NCBI RefSeq assembly: GCF_000172555.1 | Contig: NZ_ABOX02000037.1 | Location: 1-64,000 of the forward strand | DNA from: Pedosphaera parvula Ellin514 | GTDB lineage: Bacteria > Verrucomicrobiota > Verrucomicrobiia > Limisphaerales > Pedosphaeraceae | Reading direction: 5' to 3' | Length of the DNA: 64,000 bases | Shown: positions 37,201 to 46,570 of the stretch, piece by piece | Layout: each line of letters begins with the position of its first letter | Numbering within the stretch: the stretch's first letter is position 1 | Made by a program: the position numbers and the translations under genes | Notes under the pieces: generated by a model | Database searches by the model: none | The model's input: only the letters and a program-made list of their open reading frames with translations | What the model was told of the DNA's origin: nothing

Positions 37201-37307
37201 TGCCGGAAGGCCTTGTAAATATTTTGACCAGGGATGAAATTCTTGATTTGCTGGCCTACATCGAATCCGGCGGAAAGCAAACCACAGCTGCTTTTGAGAC
37301 GAAGTAA
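34224..37307 (+). CDS. PVC-type membrane-bound dehydrogenase: jelly roll, propeller, HEAT repeats, c-type haem domain
   Basis: 1027 residues with a signal peptide ending near VVRADA. Order: a jelly-roll-like domain (about 25-170, with AADDEIQVFINGNMVLEGSG), a PQQ/NHL-like six-bladed propeller (about 190-560, beginning LLPGFKAELLRS), a helical HEAT-like region (570-850), and a C-terminal mono-haem domain with CIQCH and the distal stretch DEILDLLAYIESGG. This is the PVC-type CxxCH heme-binding family abundant in Planctomycetes and Verrucomicrobia. It is probably a periplasmic sugar or polyol oxidase passing electrons to the haem. The downstream cupin gene (65 bp away) is likely cotranscribed. 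Either ATG 34224 or ATG 34230 could start it. Confidence 0.9.
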   Translation: MLMNRSNLLRLALLLWVSLFMNVVRADAPDWIWHDNKGKEPANGEIRYFRKTFNVTGKVSNATLSAAADDEIQVFINGNMVLEGSGWSKGSHADVTKHIHPGENLIAIRGRNVSGPAAVIAMVEMQLPKRQKQYLLTDKSWLSSDTGVDNWYTTNYNDSNWTKPVSLGKLGVQPWGDVLSLPKATPASDLTLLPGFKAELLRSAEPGEGSWVSMAVDAKGRLIVSPQEGTRNLLRITLTKTGQVEKIEKINLPVGSAMGLLYAFDSLYVNGTGPEGLGLYRLRDTNHDDQYDSVKLIKKIEGASGEHGSHGLILGPDNHIYIISGNFTKVPKDIAPDSQHKHYAEDQLLPRGQDGNGFGNGIEPPGGFVLRTDEDGKKWELYCAGMRNTYDFAFSPQGEIFGFDSDMEWDWGMPWYRPIRICHLVSGGDYGFREGTGKWPKYYPDSLPSTVDVGIGSPTGLKFGTASNYPEKYKNALFAMDWSYGRIFAVHLTPNGASYDATFENFVKGKPLNVTDLEFGKDGAMYFLTGGRGTQSGLYRVSYVGEPQKEPKKSRDEVAQEKAAKTAREVRHKLESFHGHTDAKAVEFAWPYLNSDDRFLRYAARIAIESQPVESWKDRALSETHTNAGINGLLALARLGAKDTQGPLLRALAKFPIDGLSESQKLEKLRVIELSFIRQGKPDQQIAKMAIEKLDRQYPAKSQALNRELCQLLVYLQAPDVVAKTLALLDAATTQEEQIYYIFQLRALKTGWTMEQREHYFSWFNREHEGEPGDPTYHKGAGYYPWSKRAGYKPQHSAELLKWFTDAERDYGDGSSFPKFMINFRKDAVASLNDQERVELASLITEKKAEPKKPTVEHKFVQDWKMEDLLADLDKASKGRSFAKGREAFTAAQCIQCHRFNNEGGAVGPELTAVSSRFARKDVLESILLPSKVVSEQYQNTTVTKKDGDDVTGRIIEENDTKIVVVTNPLTQTKVEVLKADIQKRDASKLSPMPEGLVNILTRDEILDLLAYIESGGKQTTAAFETK

Positions 37308-37372
37308 TCCATTTGGCATCACAGACCTGTAATCTGCACACGTGTAGATCACGGGATTTGAAATAAACAACT

Positions 37373-38644
37373 ATGAGCATGAAATCAGTCAAGAATCTGA
37401 AAACAGTAAACAAAAAAGTCCGCAATCTGGTAGAAAGCGCCCTGGAGGAAAGCGGCGGCCTGCTCCGTCTGGCACCTTGCTGGGTTCCTCGTTCCTTCCT
37501 GCAACCCGGTAAACGCCTCAAGCTTCATCCCGACGACCTCTATGCATTTGGCTTGAACCGCGGTGGCATCGATGAACGTTGGTTTGCCTCCACCACACCG
37601 GCGGCAAACGAGAACCGTACACCAGATGAAGGGTTGAGCTACGTCGTTGCTGGAAGGAGCCGCTTCACCCTGCAGGCAGCGGTTGCTGAATGCGGTGCTG
37701 AACTCATTGGTAGGAAGATCTGGAACAAATACAAGCGCTGGCCCGTTTACTCGAAGTTTTTCGACAACATGGGACCGATTCCACACCACATGCACCAGAG
37801 CCAAAAGCAAGCGCGTCTGGTCGGACAGGAAGGCAAACCGGAATCCTACTACTTCCCGCCCCAGCACAACAACGTTGGCAACAATTTCCCTTACACTTTC
37901 ATGGGACTTGAGCTCGGCACCACAAAGGCACAGGTTCGCAAGTGCCTTGAGAATTGGAACAAGGGTGACAACGGAATACTCGACCTCTCACGCGCTTATC
38001 GGTTGAAGCCCGGCACCGGTTGGTTGATCGGGCCTTGCATTCTACACGCGCCTGGTTCCCTTTGCACCTATGAGCCGCAATGGGGCTCTGATGTTTTCGG
38101 CATGTACCAATCCTTGGTTGAAGGACGCGAAGTTCCCTGGTCTCTCCTAGTTAAGGACATGCCCAAGAGCAAGCACAAGGACTTGGACTTCATTGTTGAT
38201 CAACTCGACTGGGAAGCCAACGTAGATCCCAAGTTTAAAGATAATCACTATCTCGAACCGGTTCCTGTGGCTGATACCCGTAGCGAGGGTTACGTGGATC
38301 GTTGGATTGTTTACGGGAAAGTGCATGACGAGCAACTCTTCACAGCCAAGGAATTAACTGTTGAACCCGGTGCCAAATGCACGATCAAGGACAATGGGGC
38401 TTATGGTCTTATCACTGTCCAGGGCAAAGGCAAGATGAACAAGCTCAACCTGGATTGCCCAAAACTGATTCGTTTCCATGAACTGACTGAAGATGAAGTG
38501 TTCTGCACCGAGGATGCCGCCAAAGCCGGTGTCACCTTCGAAAACACCTCGGACGTCGAACCGCTCGTGGTACTGCGTTACTTCGGACCAGAAGTGAACC
38601 CTGAGGCACCCGGATTGGGAGCCTATCGCAAGAATAAGTTCTAA
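37373..38644 (+). CDS. Phosphomannose-isomerase-like cupin protein
   Basis: 423 residues, cytoplasmic (no signal peptide). Looks like two cupin barrels. The first has FDNMGPIPHHMHQSQKQA and an acid/His-rich stretch KPESYYFPPQHNN, resembling the metal site of class I mannose-6-phosphate isomerases. The second has ELTVEPGAKCTIKDNGAYG and ITVQGKGKMN. Between them is GPCILHAPGSLCTYEPQWGSD. The match is partial, and the isomerase signature is not exact, so function is not assigned. A terminator follows, so with the upstream gene it forms a two-gene unit. Confidence 0.6.
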   Translation: MSMKSVKNLKTVNKKVRNLVESALEESGGLLRLAPCWVPRSFLQPGKRLKLHPDDLYAFGLNRGGIDERWFASTTPAANENRTPDEGLSYVVAGRSRFTLQAAVAECGAELIGRKIWNKYKRWPVYSKFFDNMGPIPHHMHQSQKQARLVGQEGKPESYYFPPQHNNVGNNFPYTFMGLELGTTKAQVRKCLENWNKGDNGILDLSRAYRLKPGTGWLIGPCILHAPGSLCTYEPQWGSDVFGMYQSLVEGREVPWSLLVKDMPKSKHKDLDFIVDQLDWEANVDPKFKDNHYLEPVPVADTRSEGYVDRWIVYGKVHDEQLFTAKELTVEPGAKCTIKDNGAYGLITVQGKGKMNKLNLDCPKLIRFHELTEDEVFCTEDAAKAGVTFENTSDVEPLVVLRYFGPEVNPEAPGLGAYRKNKF

Positions 38645-38665
38645 AAGCTAATCTTGTTCACAAAG

Positions 38666-38697
38666 CGCAGAGCGTCACCCGATGCTCTGCGTTTTTC
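38666..38697 (+). terminator. Rho-independent terminator after the cupin gene
   Basis: Stem CGCAGAGC (38666-38673) pairs with GCTCTGCG (38684-38691) around a ten-base loop, followed by five T residues. It lies 22 bp after the cupin stop codon and before the convergent DUF1501 gene. Confidence 0.92.
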
Positions 38698-38718
38698 ATT
38701 TCAAACTCCGACCTCAAA

Positions 38719-40161
38719 TCATGCAAGCAACTTGGTCACCAGTTCGCCATGCACATCCGTTAAGCGGAAATCACGTCCCTGAAACCTATAGGTTAATTTG
38801 GTATGATCAAAACCGAGCAGGTGCAGAATTGTGGCATTCAGGTCATGCACATGAACCTTGTCTTTCGTCACGTTAAACCCGAAATCATCAGATTCGCCCA
38901 AGGTGATACCGGGCTTTATCCCACCGCCGGCCATCCACATGGTGAAGCAATTCGGATGATGGTCGCGCCCGTCGTCGCCGCCCTGCACCATCGGTGTTCG
39001 TCCAAACTCGCCGCCCCAGATAACCAAGGTGTCATCAAGCAGGCCGCGCTGTTTCAAATCCTTCACCAAAGCTGCCGAAGCCTGGTCGGTATGCTTGCAG
39101 TTTTTTGTCAAGTCCGCCTTAAGATTTCCATGTTGGTCCCATGACTCATGAAACAGCTCAACGAACCGGACACCTCGCTCAATCAATCGTCGTGCGAGCA
39201 GACAATTCATCGCGAACGATGGCTTGCCTGGCTCGACCCCGTACATCTCGAGGACATGTTTCGGTTCCTTTGAGAGATCCATGAGATCCGGTGCGCTGGT
39301 TTGCATCCGGTAAGCCATTTCGTAGGAGTTAATCCGCGTGCTAATTTCCGGATCCCCAACCACGTCCAAATGTTTTTGATTCAGATTCCGAACTGAATCC
39401 AAAGTATCACGCTGAATCTGGTCATCCACCCCCTTTGGATTGGATAGGTAGAGAATTGGATCGCCCTGGCTGCGGAACATCACGCCGTTGTAAACGGTCG
39501 GCAGAAAACCCGAACCCCAATTCGATGCTCCGCCGCTCGGCCCTTTCGCTCCGGAACTGAACACGACGAATCCAGGCAGATCCTTCGACTCACTGCCAAG
39601 CCCATACAACGACCATGCCCCAACGCTTGGACGACCAAACTGCTGCGATCCCGTGTGCATCATGATCTGAGCTGGCGCGTGATTGAAAGCATCCGTGGAC
39701 ATCGACTTCACAATGGCAATGTCATCGGCCACCTCCGCCAGATGGGGCAGCAGTTCTGAAAGCTCGGCCCCAGATTGGCCATGCCTGGCAAAACTGAATT
39801 TCGGTCCGAGCAATTTCGAACTCGGATTGATAAATGCAGCCCGGTATCCCTTCAACAACTCGGCAGGCGGAAGGGTACCGTTGAATTTTGCCAACTGCGG
39901 TTTGTAATCGAACAACTCCAAATGACTGGGAGCGCCTGCCATGAAAAGATAGATGACATTTTTTGCTTTCGCGGGAAAATGCGGTTGCTTCGGTGCGAGT
40001 GGATTGTTCGACGCAGAACTTGTCTGCGCCGCCGAGGCGTAATCACCCAGCAAATTGTGCAATGCGATGGCTCCAAGTCCCACCCCGCATTGTTTAAAAA
40101 ACCAACGGCGCGACACCGCCACCGGATGTTCTTTGGGATATAGATTTGTCTGGCAATTCAT
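38719..40161 (-). CDS. DUF1501 secreted sulfatase-like protein
   Basis: 480 residues. A twin-arginine signal is visible near the start ([18 protein letters not shown]). The family, related to the alkaline phosphatase/sulfatase fold, is marked by [27 protein letters not shown]-like [17 protein letters not shown] and the metal-site end [13 protein letters not shown] followed by [20 protein letters not shown]1501 proteins are nearly always paired with PSCyt/DUF1549-DUF1553 cytochromes in PVC bacteria, and here the gene lies 28 bp downstream of such a partner. The substrate of the pair is unknown. Confidence 0.92.
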   Translation of the reverse strand: MNCQTNLYPKEHPVAVSRRWFFKQCGVGLGAIALHNLLGDYASAAQTSSASNNPLAPKQPHFPAKAKNVIYLFMAGAPSHLELFDYKPQLAKFNGTLPPAELLKGYRAAFINPSSKLLGPKFSFARHGQSGAELSELLPHLAEVADDIAIVKSMSTDAFNHAPAQIMMHTGSQQFGRPSVGAWSLYGLGSESKDLPGFVVFSSGAKGPSGGASNWGSGFLPTVYNGVMFRSQGDPILYLSNPKGVDDQIQRDTLDSVRNLNQKHLDVVGDPEISTRINSYEMAYRMQTSAPDLMDLSKEPKHVLEMYGVEPGKPSFAMNCLLARRLIERGVRFVELFHESWDQHGNLKADLTKNCKHTDQASAALVKDLKQRGLLDDTLVIWGGEFGRTPMVQGGDDGRDHHPNCFTMWMAGGGIKPGITLGESDDFGFNVTKDKVHVHDLNATILHLLGFDHTKLTYRFQGRDFRLTDVHGELVTKLLA

Positions 40162-40189
40162 GGTTAATGGCTTTCTTTGAAACTCGAAC

Positions 40190-43100
40190 TCATTCCTTGG
40201 TAATGGTTTCGTCCAGGTTCAGCAACACTCGTGACATGACAGTATAAGCCGCAAGTTCCGTCGGTGTTGTTCCTTTCGGCAAATTTTTAATCGGCTCGCT
40301 CTTTCCCGTTACCAGTGTCGGAATGTCCACCCACCCCTCGCCAATATGAACTTTCTCCCGCTGCAGCAAAGCCTGCAATTCCTTTAATTCATCAGCATTG
40401 GGTTTGCGCCCGAGACAACGGCGAAAGGCATAGCTGATCCGTTCCTGCTCATCCCTAGCATGCTCAAGCGAACGCAATGCCAGAGCCTGCGCACATTCCA
40501 TGAAGACAATCTCATTCAGTGAAGCAAGCGCCTGCAAAGGTGTGTTGGAACGGAGTCTGCGAACGCAGGAAAAATCTCCATTGGGCGCATCGAATGTCTG
40601 GAGCACCGGATAGGGCACCGAACGAAACCGGAAAGTGTAAATGGCGCGTCGGTACCGGTTCGAGCCTGTCTCCTCATTCCAAACTTTCGGCCCATAACTC
40701 GCTGGGGGCTGGAACAGGAACGCCGGGGCTGGCGGCATAACGCCTGGCCCGCCCAGATTCTCATTGAGCAAATCGGAAGCAGCCAGAGAGATGTCCCTTA
40801 CAATTTCCGCATCGACGCGAACACGAGGGCCACGGGCCAGCAAACGGTTATACTGATCCCTTTCGTAAAGCGCGGGTGTAACGCGCGAAGACTCCCGGTA
40901 TGTGGAACTGTTTACGATGAGCCGATGCATGTGTTTGATATCCCATGCGACAGGACGCGACTTCTCCGCAGCCAACAGCATTGAAGGTTCCATGAATTCC
41001 ACGGCAAGCCAGTCCAGCAATTCCGGATGTGAAACCTCAGGGGTTCGAAGCCCGAAATCTTCCGGTGTCTCGACCAACCCCACCCCGAAGTAAGATTGCC
41101 ACAGTCGATTCACAAATACACGGGCAGTAGTTGGTGATTTACGATCCACGAGCCATTTCGCCAAGGTCAGGCGACTGTTATCTGAATCGGCTGGCAGCGG
41201 GTGCAGGAAAGCTGGAACCCCTGTGTTTACTTGTCGATCAGGTTTAAGCCAATCACCCCTCTTTAATATGTGTGTATCACGCTTCTCATCACTCCCAACG
41301 CCCGTGCGCGCCACCAGAGCCAGCGTTGGAGTGCCTTCCGGCCATTCCTTCCAAAGCGTTTCGATTTTATCGTTGGCCGCTTTGAACTCCGCAACCGTGG
41401 TTCGCCAATAACTAAAGATTGCCGCCACCTGCGTGGGTGTGCGTTGCTCTCTCGGCACATTAAAAATTTCCCGCACTCCACTTGGAATCGGGTCAGCCAC
41501 CGCATTTGTTGCGCTGCTAACACTCAATCGGAATCGGCCGAGATTATGGTTCTGATTATCGTCGGAATTCCACCCACCATGGTTTTGCTTAAGCGCGAAG
41601 GTTAGAATCGTCCCGTTTGTGAACGTAATCGGCTTATCAGGAATGAACACCGCTTTGCGCGGTTGATTGCGACGGCCAGGCCCGGCATCGATTCCCCAAG
41701 CCGTATTATCTTTGCCGTCTATCGCGTATTCAACAGGACCATAAATGCGTTTTGCTCCCGAACGATCATCAAACTCAGATTCCAAATCCTTCTCTGCATT
41801 TGCAAAATCAGCCGTGGCTTTGACAAACTTCACATTCATCTTGTTGGTTGGGTTTTTTGCATCAACCGCTTCCACGTGGAATTCACTTAGAGCCGACATG
41901 CCTTTGATGGATCGACCGGGCCCATTGCATGGCAGGTCGGCGTCGGTCAGTTGCTCAAGGCGAAACGCTCCGATGAGTGGAAGATTATTGGTTCCTTTGA
42001 AATGCGCCGTCCACTTGGTCGGAGCATAACTCGCCGCGCGAATAGACCCATCCGTGTAATAATAAAATCGTTCACCGTTGTCGCCCGAAGAATTGCGGCA
42101 CTCCACCACCTCCCAATCTGGTTGATCATTTCTGACCGAATCCTCCCACTTCGCCATGCGCTCTTTCCAATCAGCCGTTGTATGCCGCAACCCTTCTTCC
42201 AGATCACGTATCTGCCTCAGCAAATTGGCCCGCTGCTGCTGTTGTTCTGCTGTGTAAGCCACCGTCGATGCCTCATGGTCATTGTTCAGGAATGCGAACA
42301 ACCGGTAATACTCCTCCTGCGTCAACGGATCAAACTTGTGGTTGTGACATTGCGCACATTGAATCGTCAAACCGAGAACGCTTTTGCCAATCGCATCCAT
42401 TCGATCAAACATCGCATCCATCCGAAACTGCTCTGGATCCACCCCACCCTCTTCGTTGAGCATTGAATTACGTAGAAAACCAGTGGCAACGATCTGGTCC
42501 TGTGTTGGATTTGGTAATTGGTCGCCCGCGATTTGCTCCATGACAAATTCGCTATATGGCAAATTGTGATTGAATGCGTTGACCACCCAATCACGATAAT
42601 TCCAGATGAACCGCGGCTTATCCTTTTCAAAACCATCCGAATCTGCGTAGCGCGCTGCATCCAACCAAAGCCGTCCCCACCTCTCGCCATAATGTGGCGA
42701 GGCCAGCAATCGTTCCACCTGCTTTTCATAAGCATCCTTGCTTTTGTCGGCAACAAAGTTATCGATCTCCTCAATCGTTGGCGGCAAGCCAATCAAATCC
42801 AGACTCAACCGTCGCAGCAACGTCGCCTTGTCCGCTTCCGGCGACGGCCTCAGTTTCTCCTTCTCCAATCGCGCCAAAATGAACGCATCCACCGGACCTC
42901 GTCCCCACTTCGTGTCAGAAACCTTCGGTAACTCATGCTTCACAGGCGGCACGAACGCCCAATGCTTCTGCTTGTTTGCAACTTTCTTGCTCAACTCCTC
43001 CGGCCAGTTCGCGCCTTGATCAATCCAGTTTCGCAGCAGGGCCACCTGCTCCGCCGTCAACTTCTCGCCTTTGGCTGGCATTACTTCATCAGGATCCTTC

Positions 43101-43384
43101 GAAGTAACTCGCTTGATCAGGTCACTCTCAGCACTCTTGCCCGCCACAATGGCCGGTTTGCCCGATTCACCGCCGCGAAGAGCACTTTCCTTGCTATCGA
43201 ATCGAAGCCCCGACTTTTGTTTGCTTTCTCCGTGGCACTCATAGCAGTGCTTCGCAAAAAGCGGTTGGATGTCATGCGCGAAATCAACTTTTCTCTCCGC
43301 AGCCACCGCCGAACTCATCAGACAAACAAATAAAACTCCTCCAAGCGCAATGAGCGCGCTGAGTTTGAATATGGGTGGCTGCAT
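40190..43384 (-). CDS. PSCyt1-DUF1549-DUF1553 planctomycete-type cytochrome c protein
   Basis: 1064 residues, signal peptide ending SSAVAAE. Order: an N-terminal haem domain PSCyt1 (about 35-125) with CYECH in [18 protein letters not shown]; the DUF1549 domain (about 160-370) with [18 protein letters not shown] and [18 protein letters not shown] and a second haem-type motif [11 protein letters not shown]; a beta-rich middle segment (about 430-650); and DUF1553 (about 730-1010) with [23 protein letters not shown] and GPGVMPP. Together with the DUF1501 gene downstream it forms the standard PVC pair, thought to act in the periplasm on polymeric or sulfated substrates. Confidence 0.94.
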   Translation of the reverse strand: MQPPIFKLSALIALGGVLFVCLMSSAVAAERKVDFAHDIQPLFAKHCYECHGESKQKSGLRFDSKESALRGGESGKPAIVAGKSAESDLIKRVTSKDPDEVMPAKGEKLTAEQVALLRNWIDQGANWPEELSKKVANKQKHWAFVPPVKHELPKVSDTKWGRGPVDAFILARLEKEKLRPSPEADKATLLRRLSLDLIGLPPTIEEIDNFVADKSKDAYEKQVERLLASPHYGERWGRLWLDAARYADSDGFEKDKPRFIWNYRDWVVNAFNHNLPYSEFVMEQIAGDQLPNPTQDQIVATGFLRNSMLNEEGGVDPEQFRMDAMFDRMDAIGKSVLGLTIQCAQCHNHKFDPLTQEEYYRLFAFLNNDHEASTVAYTAEQQQQRANLLRQIRDLEEGLRHTTADWKERMAKWEDSVRNDQPDWEVVECRNSSGDNGERFYYYTDGSIRAASYAPTKWTAHFKGTNNLPLIGAFRLEQLTDADLPCNGPGRSIKGMSALSEFHVEAVDAKNPTNKMNVKFVKATADFANAEKDLESEFDDRSGAKRIYGPVEYAIDGKDNTAWGIDAGPGRRNQPRKAVFIPDKPITFTNGTILTFALKQNHGGWNSDDNQNHNLGRFRLSVSSATNAVADPIPSGVREIFNVPREQRTPTQVAAIFSYWRTTVAEFKAANDKIETLWKEWPEGTPTLALVARTGVGSDEKRDTHILKRGDWLKPDRQVNTGVPAFLHPLPADSDNSRLTLAKWLVDRKSPTTARVFVNRLWQSYFGVGLVETPEDFGLRTPEVSHPELLDWLAVEFMEPSMLLAAEKSRPVAWDIKHMHRLIVNSSTYRESSRVTPALYERDQYNRLLARGPRVRVDAEIVRDISLAASDLLNENLGGPGVMPPAPAFLFQPPASYGPKVWNEETGSNRYRRAIYTFRFRSVPYPVLQTFDAPNGDFSCVRRLRSNTPLQALASLNEIVFMECAQALALRSLEHARDEQERISYAFRRCLGRKPNADELKELQALLQREKVHIGEGWVDIPTLVTGKSEPIKNLPKGTTPTELAAYTVMSRVLLNLDETITKE

Positions 43385-43599
43385 AATGCTAGTTTTCAGG
43401 ATGCCGCGGCTGATTTCCAGAGCTTTTTCAGGAATCTACATCCAATTCCCTTTGACTTTTTCCGAAACTTCGAAATTCAAACTATTTACATGCTTATCGT
43501 TGAGCAAATCTCCTCTCACTTACTGGGCATTCACCCGACTTGCTTACCTCGCCACGATATTCCAGTTTACCCTCGCAAGTAATATCAATATTAAAATGT

Positions 43600-44493
43600 A
43601 TGTTTATCAGGGTGCTGGCAATAATTACGTTCCTGTTTTGCTATCAAACCTCGGGCTTTTCCGCTCCCCAACCGCAGCTTGCCTATTACCTGCAAAATAA
43701 TTTCGTTGAGGTCGGCATCAATCCAAGTGCCGGCGGAGCCATCAGCTTTCTTGCCCCCAAAGGATCGGTTCACACCCTCGTTAACACTTACGACCTCGGC
43801 CGGTACATCCAACAATCCTTCTACGGTGGTCCTGACGGTTCCACCTGGAACGGCAAACCCTGGTCCTGGAATCCTGTCCAGGCCGGCTCCGCCACTGGCC
43901 AACCCTCAAAACTCCTCGACTTCAAAAACTATGGCCGCTTCCTCTACGCCAAAACTCTCCCGAAACATTGGGCCACTGGCGCGGATATTCCCGACTTGAT
44001 CATGGAGGAATGGATCAGTCTCGATAACCAGATCGTCCGCGTCCACTATCGAATGCATTACACAGGCCGCATCGTTCATCCTCCTGCCGACCAGGAAATG
44101 CCCGCCGCCTTCCTCGATCACCGCCTCGAAACACTCACCTACTACAAAGGCCCCGCACCTTGGACCGCTGCACCGCTGACGCGAATCAAGCCCGCCCCCA
44201 TCAACCAATACGACGACATCCCCGAAAACTGGGCCGCCTATCTCAACGAAAATAACTGGGGTGTCGGTGTCTACACGCCCGGCGTCTCGCGTCTAACCTT
44301 CTATTTCGTCGGAGACAAGAAATCCGGTTCCGCCTATCTCGCCCCGATCAAAACGCTTCCCATTACTCCAGGAATGACTCTCGACTACGACGTCTACCTC
44401 CGCGTCGGCTCCATCACGGAAATTCGCAATTCTTTCTACAAAATCCACAGCCAACTCCAACGCGGTCCCATGCGCCCTTTCCCTCCGCGATAA
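43600..44493 (+). CDS. Secreted beta-sandwich-like protein of unknown function
   Basis: 297 residues from the ATG at 43600. Signal peptide MFIRVLAIITFLFCYQTSGFSA. The mature part is rich in aromatic residues and strands. FVEVGINPSAGGAISFLAPKG and NTYDLGRYIQQSFYGGPDG resemble the opening strands of galactose-mutarotase-like domains found in sugar-active enzymes. No catalytic histidine pair could be placed. It starts 215 bp from the divergent PSCyt gene, so a role in the same carbohydrate pathway is possible but not shown. Confidence 0.6.
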   Translation: MFIRVLAIITFLFCYQTSGFSAPQPQLAYYLQNNFVEVGINPSAGGAISFLAPKGSVHTLVNTYDLGRYIQQSFYGGPDGSTWNGKPWSWNPVQAGSATGQPSKLLDFKNYGRFLYAKTLPKHWATGADIPDLIMEEWISLDNQIVRVHYRMHYTGRIVHPPADQEMPAAFLDHRLETLTYYKGPAPWTAAPLTRIKPAPINQYDDIPENWAAYLNENNWGVGVYTPGVSRLTFYFVGDKKSGSAYLAPIKTLPITPGMTLDYDVYLRVGSITEIRNSFYKIHSQLQRGPMRPFPPR

Positions 44494-44617
44494 AACAACC
44501 AGCGAGATTTCCTACCTTATACTCGTGACAATGAAATGCATGGTTCGACAAAGCGTGTCCATTCGGCACACAGATGCCACATTGAGTTACATGCACGCTT
44601 TGGCGAGGAAACCAGCC

Positions 44618-45004
44618 TCATGAAATTCGAACTCCGGGGTTGCTCTGTCCAACTTGAAACCAATGTTCATCCTGGTGCATCGAAACCTTTCGGCTTGCTG
44701 GTCGCAAAAGTTTTATTCTGTCGCTGGTATGCTTGTAGACGCGTCCGCTCACTACCGCACCGAACAGGCTGAAGGCAAGCACGACTCCAATGCAGCAAAT
44801 GAATGCGCGGCTCTCTTCAAAACGGCGAATTGCGTCCACGAGTCGTTGAGGAGACCGAAGACGAAGGTTGAATGCTGCCTCGGAGGCAGTATAGCGAAGC
44901 CAGAGGTCGCGACGTCGGATCAGCAATATGAGCAGGGTTCCAAAGAGAACAGCCACCACAATATTAAACCAAAGAATCATTTCAATTGTCTTCAGTGACT
45001 CCAT
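44618..45004 (-). CDS. Small two-helix membrane protein
   Basis: 128 residues from the ATG at 45004 (the frame runs on to 45025). Two strong hydrophobic helices, at about 8-28 (MILWFNIVVAVLFGTLLILL) and 67-87 (FICCIGVVLAFSLFGAVVSG), separated by a basic/polar loop (RRRDLWLRYTASEAAFNLR). The positive-inside rule puts the loop in the cytoplasm. The C-terminal 40 residues are polar. No family recognised; reading frame quality and helix pattern support a real gene. Confidence 0.6.
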   Translation of the reverse strand: MESLKTIEMILWFNIVVAVLFGTLLILLIRRRDLWLRYTASEAAFNLRLRSPQRLVDAIRRFEESRAFICCIGVVLAFSLFGAVVSGRVYKHTSDRIKLLRPASRKVSMHQDEHWFQVGQSNPGVRIS

Positions 45005-45292
45005 AACAACTCCATGATATTGCATTCAGAATTATGACATGCACGACTTTGTCTAAACCATAATATTACCTGAAAAGCAGTGTAATTCATGTAAACTTCT
45101 CGTCCAGAAGACTTTTGCGGAAACGACGCTGCATACGGGAACCGCGTTTCCATGTCTTTTCTTCCAAGCCTCCTGTGCCTCCGTGGTGTCCACTCCATCT
45201 TACTCTGACGTGATAGCCAGGCGCACATTTTAGTTGATTCAAAACATTTAAAATCAGATTGTATTAACGAAAGATTTCGACTCCTTACCCAT

Positions 45293-46030
45293 ATGCCCTC
45301 GAGATCCATTCGTAAGCAGAGCAGATTAGAGACCGTCGCCTTCACGTTGATCGAACTGCTGGTCGTCATTGCCATCATTGCCATTTTGGCTTCCCTGTTC
45401 CTTCCCGCGCTCGCCACTGCCAAGGAAAAAGGCAAACGCGCTGCGTGTCAGAGTAACCTGCACCAGGCACTTCTCGCCCTGCACATGTACGGAAATGATT
45501 TCCAGGACAAGGTGCCTTCCGGCCGGGAACCGAAGAACGCAAATGCATGGCATGCCGTGCGCATGTCCCTTCTTGGCTGGACCAACCTTGTTGAATACTC
45601 CGGCAATATTCAGATAATGGATTGCCCAAACATTGTCTTCAATACCAACGTCCTAAATCGCTACAATGCCAATTATGGTTATCTGATCGGTTATCAGTAT
45701 TTAGGCGATGCTGTTCCCCCTGGTGCTGCAGATTATCCCTGGCATTCCCCTGTGAAAACTACTGAGTCTGGCACGAACATAATCATCGCCGATGCAAACC
45801 ATTGGTCTCCTGCAGATGGTTTTCATGTGATTGCCCACCGGAAAAACGGAGCCCTGGTAATCAATGGTTCCGCATTTGTTTACACTGCTGTGGGCCAAAA
45901 CGCGAAGGACCTTGGCGCCGTCGGCGGAAACATTGGTTACTTGGATGGCTCGGTAGCCTGGAAGAAAATTGACCAAATGAGAACCAACCAAGCCGCCAGC
46001 TATGCCGGTTATTATTACGGCAATTGGTAG
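45293..46030 (+). CDS. Prepilin-type N-terminal cleavage/methylation domain protein
   Basis: 245 residues. The type IV pilin-like leader [20 protein letters not shown] follows a basic start, so the prepilin peptidase would cut before the Phe and methylate it. The mature part has the DUF1559-like layout common in PVC bacteria: [24 protein letters not shown] after the helix, and a late [12 protein letters not shown] motif. Such proteins are often present in dozens of copies per genome and their role, pseudopilin or surface protein, is open. The C-terminal GYYYGNW stretch is glycine/tyrosine-rich. No secretion genes are adjacent. Confidence 0.88.
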   Translation: MPSRSIRKQSRLETVAFTLIELLVVIAIIAILASLFLPALATAKEKGKRAACQSNLHQALLALHMYGNDFQDKVPSGREPKNANAWHAVRMSLLGWTNLVEYSGNIQIMDCPNIVFNTNVLNRYNANYGYLIGYQYLGDAVPPGAADYPWHSPVKTTESGTNIIIADANHWSPADGFHVIAHRKNGALVINGSAFVYTAVGQNAKDLGAVGGNIGYLDGSVAWKKIDQMRTNQAASYAGYYYGNW

Positions 46031-46099
46031 TTCTATGTGGTCATTGACGCGGTTAAAAATTCCGCCTTCACGATCTGAGATCAAACCTTGGAACTCCCT

Positions 46100-46462
46100 T
46101 TATTCCCCTCTATAAACACATCTCGCCGTGCACGTCTCCGCCACCACGACTTCACTCAACTGCGGCAGCTTTGGCTTCAGTTTCTTCCAAATCCAGATTG
46201 CCAAAATTTCGCTCGTCGGGTTCTCTAATCCGGGAATTTCGTTTAAATAATGATGATCCAGTTTCTCCCAGATCGGCTTGAAAGCCGCTGAAATTTCCGC
46301 GTAATCCATCACCCAGCCCAGCTTCGGATCCACTTCACCTGACACCACGATTTCCGCCTTGAAGCTGTGTCCATGGAGACGGCGACATTTGTGCGTCTTC
46401 GGCAATCCCGGCAACAAATGCGCCGCTTCAAACTGAAAAGTTTTTCTCAATTCCATCTTCAT
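46100..46462 (-). CDS. queD: 6-carboxytetrahydropterin synthase
   Basis: 120 residues, the QueD size. Converts dihydroneopterin triphosphate to 6-carboxytetrahydropterin in queuosine synthesis. Zinc-binding histidines are in FEAAHLLP, and the pair in [10 protein letters not shown]; the catalytic-site Cys is in [24 protein letters not shown] and LDHHYLNE follow, with the late [16 protein letters not shown] and the final [12 protein letters not shown]. No other que gene lies in the window. It lies 104 bp downstream of the LuxC-like gene, with a repeat array in the spacer. Confidence 0.93.
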   Translation of the reverse strand: MKMELRKTFQFEAAHLLPGLPKTHKCRRLHGHSFKAEIVVSGEVDPKLGWVMDYAEISAAFKPIWEKLDHHYLNEIPGLENPTSEILAIWIWKKLKPKLPQLSEVVVAETCTARCVYRGE

Positions 46463-46535
46463 AAATTCAAAATCAATTTCCTATCACTGCAAAAATCATT
46501 ACCAAAATCTTCAAACCCGCGCGCCCCTGCCTTTC

Positions 46536-46570
46536 ATTCGCAATTCGAAAATTGTAATTCGCAATTTCAC
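46536..46570. repeat. Degenerate heptanucleotide tandem array, consensus ATTCGNA
   Basis: Five consecutive 7-base units, two of them identical (ATTCGCA at 46536 and 46557), the others diverged. It sits in the spacer between luxC-like and queD and reaches into the last codons of the luxC-like gene, whose stop begins at 46567. The same 7-base periodicity with another unit is seen at 32046. Confidence 0.65.
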
